Shown: one piece after another, positions 59,325 to 64,000 of the stretch | Numbering within the stretch: position 1 is the first letter of the stretch | How the letters are laid out: each line of letters begins with the position of its first letter | Source of the DNA: Tetranychus cinnabarinus | Taxonomy: Eukaryota; Arthropoda; Arachnida; Trombidiformes; Tetranychidae | Reading direction: 5' to 3' | Assembly: GCA_022266195.1 (NCBI GenBank) | Contig: WHVY01000006.1 | Location: 2,852,001 to 2,916,000 of the forward strand | Length of the DNA stretch: 64,000 bases | Position numbers and translations under genes: made by a program | Notes under the pieces: generated by a model | Told to the model about the DNA's origin: nothing | Databases searched by the model: none | Seen by the model: only the letters and a program-made list of their open reading frames with translations

Positions 59325-61804
59325 ATGAATATTTATGCTATTCATAAACGAGAAATATTATTGTCTTTAGCTGGTTTCTTATCTGGTTTTATACTACTTT
59401 TATTCATTGGTTTGGCTGGACCTAATGTTACCAAATTGGACACATTAAAGGCGTCACAAATCTTTGAAAAGGACAAGATAACCAACAAAACAGTCCAACA
59501 AAACCTTCTTGTTTCGGGTCCATTTAAGATTACAGTTCCTGAGATGTCAACTTATTCGGGTTACATTTGCCTTTGGATTACTTTTTATATTAAAGGTGAA
59601 CCTGATTCGGGTGCATTTCAACGGCGATTTACAATCGCAATTAATATTGAGGGTAAACGAAGTAATAACGAGACTAGTAATCCAATTCTTGAAGAATCTT
59701 TTGATACTGATGGTGGACATTATCATCATCTTGATTGCAATGGTAACTCATGTGAACCCATTCAGGCTCTTCATCTTGAATATTTGGAATATTCAGATTA
59801 TTCAATTGAAATTCGTTTCGCTGACCTGGAACATTTTAATCAAAAAAATCCAATCACAGATATTCACTTTACTTTCCAATCAATCAATCCATCCTTTACC
59901 AGTTTAACCATTTGGTTTCGTTTCATCTTCTTAGTGATAGCATTCCTAATCTCGGTAAGATCAATAACAACACCGTACCCAAATTTGAACCATTACATGA
60001 AAATGCTTTAAATAAACGATCCTCTTTACAGTGTTGGTTTAACCATTGTCTTTACCGTTATAATTTCACTGATTGGTCAATGGAGCAAAAATGGACTTCA
60101 TTCTTATTAGTTGCTCTAATATGCTATAATAGTAAGGACGGTTTATTACTTTGCATATAAAATAATTTACACCAATGTGGCTCAATGTTGAATCGATCCA
60201 AATTGATTATTTACACAATTTGTCTTCCTTTATCAGATCCATTTTATCCTTTGATGTATCTTTCCAACTCCAAGATTCCCTACGTTTTGGAGATAGTTTT
60301 CCAGACAACGTTTACCTGCTCAGTTCTTCTTTATTGGGTTTGTTTTTTTCATGGAATCCGGCAAAACAATAGATCAATAGCTCGTTTTTATAGTATTAAA
60401 TTTATGATTGTTGGAACCCTTTGGTTAATCATACTTTATGGAGCAAACTGGTCACGAATTCAGAAACTTGAGAAGCCAACATTAGACGAAGAAACAGCCT
60501 ATTATGGTTCAGCACTTTTAAGAGTAAGCAAAATCTTGTCGATGAATTTGGATTCCCGAAACTTGAAGGAATTAATATTTTGGTATTTCTTGTTCTTTCA
60601 GACTTGTAATTTCCTCTTCTACCTTTTATTCATAATATACTTCATTTATCTGGTCTTATTGCTATTAACTGCATTTACGGAGCTTCGTGCCATGCCATAC
60701 TTTGATCTTCGCCTTAAAATTCAAGCATTCCTTTTGTGTTTTACGTTAACCATATCTTTTTTAGTTGTTATCCTATCCAAACCAACATCAGCATCTGATT
60801 CGATTCTGGGAGAAACCGACATTACACAGATACCATATCTCCAGCTTTTACCGATGACCTATCAGACAACTTCGTCAGCATCATTTTTATCGATCTTTTC
60901 GGTAGCCAATCTTTATATATGTATCTGTGCATACTTTTATTATCCATCATCGGCCTCATTGATGGGTAAGTTGCAATAGCCAAAGATAATTGTTAGCCAA
61001 ATTCAACAGCTTACATTATAAATGACTTCACGTCTATTTTGAATTGCTTTTGCCTAAAGGATGGATAAATCTTTAACAGTGGATATTAGTTATATTCATA
61101 ATTAGATGCAACTAAAATATAAATCACTTACAATGTATAGCTTTCGAGTTGGTCGACTTTTCAATGACAACCAATTTTGGTTCCAAACCAATTAGTTTGT
61201 CTTTATTTGGTTGTTGGTTTTGTTTAATTATTTCCTTCCGTTCTTTTTTTGCGCTTTTAATTCAAAACAAACAGATTCACGAGTAGTTCGAGACAATCCA
61301 ACTCTTTCCATGATCAATGATTCTGATGAGGATGTTATATATGGGTAAGAAGGGTTTGCTTAAATTGTTTTTTGTCTTTTGTATTGACTTGTAAAAGAAT
61401 TAACCATTTCCTGAAGCCTTGTGAAAACTTCATAAGGTATGATTGAAATATTCATCTGATTGAATGTTTCCCAGTCAAATTATAATAAGGTAAAAAATTC
61501 GAGATTGATTAAGCTTAGAAATTTTTTACTTTAGTTATATAAATTTTTAGTTTAAATACATGCAGATGGTTAATAGTTACACGTATTAAATAGTGAGAGA
61601 ATTAACAATTAGAAATTGGTTTTTCTTTCAAGTGAATAAATATGAATTTATAAAAAAGGTGTTTTTACACATTTCTAACCGATCTGTTAATTTATGTATA
61701 CATTTTTTTTTATATTTATAACCATCCACAGGTCTGATGTTGAACAGCCCTTGAATCAATCTAAATTAATTGAAATGAGGAACGATGACGAAGAAAGCGA
61801 CTAA
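59325..61804 (+). CDS. TMEM181: TMEM181-like multipass membrane protein
   Basis: Wntless/GOLD-type seven-TM family protein; the cellular role is poorly known (the human protein was reported as a toxin receptor). Six exons, 59325-59954, 60032-60131, 60237-60523, 60602-60965, 61275-61344 and 61732-61804, join in frame to 507 aa. An N-terminal TM (LAGFLSGFILLLFIGLAGP) precedes a luminal beta-rich domain. The family signature RYNFTDWSMEQKWTSFLL spans the exon 2 region. Further TMs follow (VLLYWVCFFH, FMIVGTLWLIILYGA, CNFLFYLLFIIYFIYLVLL and others). The cytosolic tail contains DNPTLSMINDSDEDVIYG, typical of the family. The intron 60524-60601 is 78 bp, in frame and stop-free. Confidence 0.9.
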
Positions 61805-62065
61805 TTAATCAAGATATATATATGCTCAATATACTGCTTGGAGGATACTGCGAAAGGATTAAGGAAAATAAGATGGAAAAGATCCAACAGGGGAAGAGGA
61901 AAAAGCCGGCGTGCAAGTGATTCAAGCTCATTAATAGTTATAAATATAAAAAATATAAAAGGCAAACAAATAAATCTATCTTTGCGAATAAAGTCCTGCC
62001 CGGAAAGGCGAGAAAAAGATTGAAACAAAAATGACAAAAAAACTGATTTCTCTGATTTTTTTGTT
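61805..62065. other. Short convergent 3' interval, TMEM181 / JARID2-like
   Basis: Only 261 bp separate the two stop codons. It holds both 3'UTRs. No splice acceptor with an ARID- or JmjC-coding continuation is visible for the minus-strand gene. Confidence 0.55.
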
Positions 62066-63931
62066 CTATCTTTTTGTACAACTTCGGGTTCCAACACGAG
62101 CAGATGAATTAATTTTAATGGTCACTTTAGGTGATATCGTTTCTGATGGTAACGTTTTAATTTGTCCATTTTTCTTTGACTGCTGGGGTTCTGTTGGAAC
62201 CGAAATCGATGCCATTGATTCTTTTACTTTGGATGAACGACAATTATTTGTAGTATCACCATTATTGACGGCCCTTTTCCTCTTTTTTGGACTATTCACG
62301 GAACTTTTATTTATTGCACTTTTAATAGGTACTTTAGTATCTAAATTTTCCACCGGATTTTCACTCGTGATCAAATTTTGCCTTTCGTTTGATGGGCCGG
62401 TTTCTTCGATATGATGAGCAGCCTTATTTGATGTTGAACTAGATTTTCGGGTTGATCGAAGAATCCGATCACAAGTAACTTTTGTTTTAACCTTTTTTTT
62501 AACGTCTTCAGAGTTATTATCAGAAACTCCAGACTGAGACAAAGATCGTTTTGAAACTACTTTGCCGTTGGAAATTGGCTGAATCGAAACTTGACCATCC
62601 TGAGAATCATTGGTAGCCTTTTTCTTAGGCCTAGAAACTATCACTTTGGTTTGAGACTTGTGGCGAGAAGATGTGGATGATGGATTTGGAGATCTTTTCA
62701 GTTGTGAATATGTTAAATCAGATGATTTCTTTGGTCTATTTTCATCTGAACTTGACTTTCTTCCTGAGTTACAAGCCCTGGTTGCAACTCCGGCTCCTAT
62801 TTTCTTTTCTGCGGTCTTCAATTTCTTCAAATCTTCAATATTTTTGGTTAATTCCGTATATTTAACATTAAAATTGCCATTAACCAGATTATCTTTGCCT
62901 TTTCTTTTAACTTTTGAATTTTTCCTTCCATTTGCATCAGTTTTTCGACTACAGTTAACAGAAACAGATGCTCTCTTTCGTATTTGAACTTTGCCGTTTG
63001 TTGGTCCTTTATTTGTTTTCATTGAGGTAGATAAATTGCTTTGATCGGATTGATGATTATGAGATTTGATTGTTGAATTTGATTCAACGGTTTCGTTGGC
63101 AGTTTTATCGGTGGTAATATCATTGGTTAAAATGTTTATACTGTCTTTGGAGGTAATATTGTTGAGAGCATAAAAATCAAGATGAGGAGGCAACAAGTTG
63201 GTACTTCTAAAACAGAGAAAGGTTAAGAAATCTTCAGCTGATGGTTTGTGTTTTGTGAATAATTCTTTCATTGATGAAAAATCTGTATCACGAGGCTTGA
63301 GATATGTATTGCCATTGTAAGAAATAGATGCAAATTTCCTTTGAGCCATTATCTTTGGTCGTGGTTTATCACAATTTGCACCGTTTAATAGATTCAAACC
63401 ATTAATAGAATTGCCATTTCCTAATTGAAGGGCACATGGTGCCACAGGTGAAGAGATTCCATTGATATTGTTGACTCCACAGGTTGACTTTGGATATTCA
63501 GCATTGTTCGGTGGGTTGTTATTGTTTTGACTTCGGGTCCTGATAATCAAGTTGGACTTTGGCCTTTTTTCAGCTGAAGATTTGATCTGGTTAATAGTTT
63601 TACAGCAACCCTTGGCTATTTTTGCTGGTATTTCAATTGCTTTGGGTTTACCCATTTTGCGCTTTTGGCTGGCAGTTTTGGTGGTGGCAGTTACAGTTGC
63701 GGTTGTTTTGGTTGTTTTGGTAGTTGGTGGCAGTGGTGGAGATTTTTGTGGTGAAGATGACTTTGATAATGATGAGGAAGAGGATGGTGGTGATGATTTT
63801 ATACTTTTAACTTCATTTTCCGTCCTTTTAGCTCTTTGAGCTTCCAACCGAGAGAGTTTTATAGCTTTCCTGAGATCTCTTTCCTCCCTCTCCAATTGCT
63901 TTGAGATTGAAACATCGCCCAAGAATAAAGC
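62066..63931 (-). CDS. JARID2: JARID2-like PRC2-associated protein, terminal exon (5' part outside window)
   Basis: Part of a JARID2-type cofactor of Polycomb repressive complex 2; nuclear. The exon begins after an acceptor (GATAACAG) at 63931 in phase 0 and is open for 621 codons to a TAG; earlier exons lie beyond 64000. A ubiquitin-interacting motif is visible (EERDLRKAIKLSRLEAQ), matching the JARID2 N-terminus that binds H2AK119ub. The peptide MAQRKFASI corresponds to the vertebrate AQRKFA segment whose Lys (K116) is methylated and docks on EED. KPSAEDFLTFLCFRSTNLLP matches the PRC2-contacting KPKTEDFLTFLCLRG region. The rest is Ser/Lys/Asn-rich and disordered with many basic clusters. No ARID, JmjN, JmjC or zinc finger follows before the stop, so the protein looks C-terminally truncated compared with animal JARID2. 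Confidence 0.8.
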   Translation of the reverse strand, partial: ALFLGDVSISKQLEREERDLRKAIKLSRLEAQRAKRTENEVKSIKSSPPSSSSSLSKSSSPQKSPPLPPTTKTTKTTATVTATTKTASQKRKMGKPKAIEIPAKIAKGCCKTINQIKSSAEKRPKSNLIIRTRSQNNNNPPNNAEYPKSTCGVNNINGISSPVAPCALQLGNGNSINGLNLLNGANCDKPRPKIMAQRKFASISYNGNTYLKPRDTDFSSMKELFTKHKPSAEDFLTFLCFRSTNLLPPHLDFYALNNITSKDSINILTNDITTDKTANETVESNSTIKSHNHQSDQSNLSTSMKTNKGPTNGKVQIRKRASVSVNCSRKTDANGRKNSKVKRKGKDNLVNGNFNVKYTELTKNIEDLKKLKTAEKKIGAGVATRACNSGRKSSSDENRPKKSSDLTYSQLKRSPNPSSTSSRHKSQTKVIVSRPKKKATNDSQDGQVSIQPISNGKVVSKRSLSQSGVSDNNSEDVKKKVKTKVTCDRILRSTRKSSSTSNKAAHHIEETGPSNERQNLITSENPVENLDTKVPIKSAINKSSVNSPKKRKRAVNNGDTTNNCRSSKVKESMASISVPTEPQQSKKNGQIKTLPSETISPKVTIKINSSARVGTRSCTKR

Positions 63932-64000
63932 CTGTTATCATAGTACAGTAGGTATAGTATGGTGAAGTGAGTAAGGAAAATAAGGAAAGCGAGAAAGAGA

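Noticed and set aside
60185..60979. Single long ORF of 264 codons in the TMEM181 region
   Set aside because: It merges exons 3 and 4 through a 78-bp in-frame intron and starts inside the previous intron; the splice model restores the family sequence.
62031..63839. Several plus-strand ORFs opposite the JARID2-like exon
   Set aside because: Low-complexity antisense frames; the minus-strand frame contains recognisable motifs throughout.
1..64000. CRISPR arrays, operons, bacterial origin or phage sequence
   Set aside because: Spliced eukaryotic genes throughout and no regularly spaced direct repeats. The bacterial-like UGT carries a spliceosomal intron, so it is not contamination.

Overview
The window is nuclear DNA of a small-genome arthropod, most likely an acariform (prostigmatid) mite such as a spider mite. 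The DNA is AT-rich with short GT-AG introns (mostly about 50-100 bp, a few of several kb). It carries orthologues of conserved animal genes: SNRPE, cytochrome c, SMNDC1, GLYR1/NPAC, ARL5, GMDS, TMX3, TMEM35A, TMEM181 and JARID2. It also carries a UDP-glycosyltransferase of the bacterial-like class (HGHVN start, HHGGNN donor motif) known from mites as a horizontally acquired family. The species is inferred, not proven. All exon models were built by hand from splice signals and reading-frame continuity; no database search was possible.

Layout. 1.9-4.5 kb: a Cys-loop ligand-gated channel (minus, 7 exons). 4.5-9.3 kb: little that can be supported. 9.3-18.5 kb: a dense housekeeping block with a two-TM orphan (+), SNRPE (-), cytochrome c (+), SMNDC1 (-) and GLYR1 (-). 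20.5-30.0 kb: a large inverted duplication of one UGT gene around a 2.4 kb spacer. The right copy is intact. The left copy has a complete Merlin-superfamily DNA transposon inserted in its first exon. 30.5-45.2 kb: one long gene (minus, 9 exons, 1746 aa) for a type II membrane protein with a mucin-like region, five LDLa repeats, an SRCR-like domain and a trypsin fold that has lost catalytic residues. 47.2-55.5 kb: a C2H2 zinc-finger gene (+), ARL5 (-), GMDS (-) and TMX3 (+). 56.2-58.9 kb: a tRNA-derived SINE, a 98-aa orphan ORF, and TMEM35A (-) flanked by inverted repeats of about 370 bp. 59.3-61.8 kb: TMEM181 (+). 62.1-63.9 kb: the terminal exon of a JARID2-like gene (minus) that stops before any ARID or JmjC domain.

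The genes do not form one pathway. Two themes stand out. The first is detoxification-gene turnover: a recent palindromic UGT duplication, then disabling of one arm by a transposon that looks recent and may be autonomous. The second is domain loss with retained binding surfaces: a protease-like receptor without its catalytic His and Ser, a GLYR1 without its dehydrogenase catalytic residues, and a JARID2 reduced to its PRC2-interaction segment.
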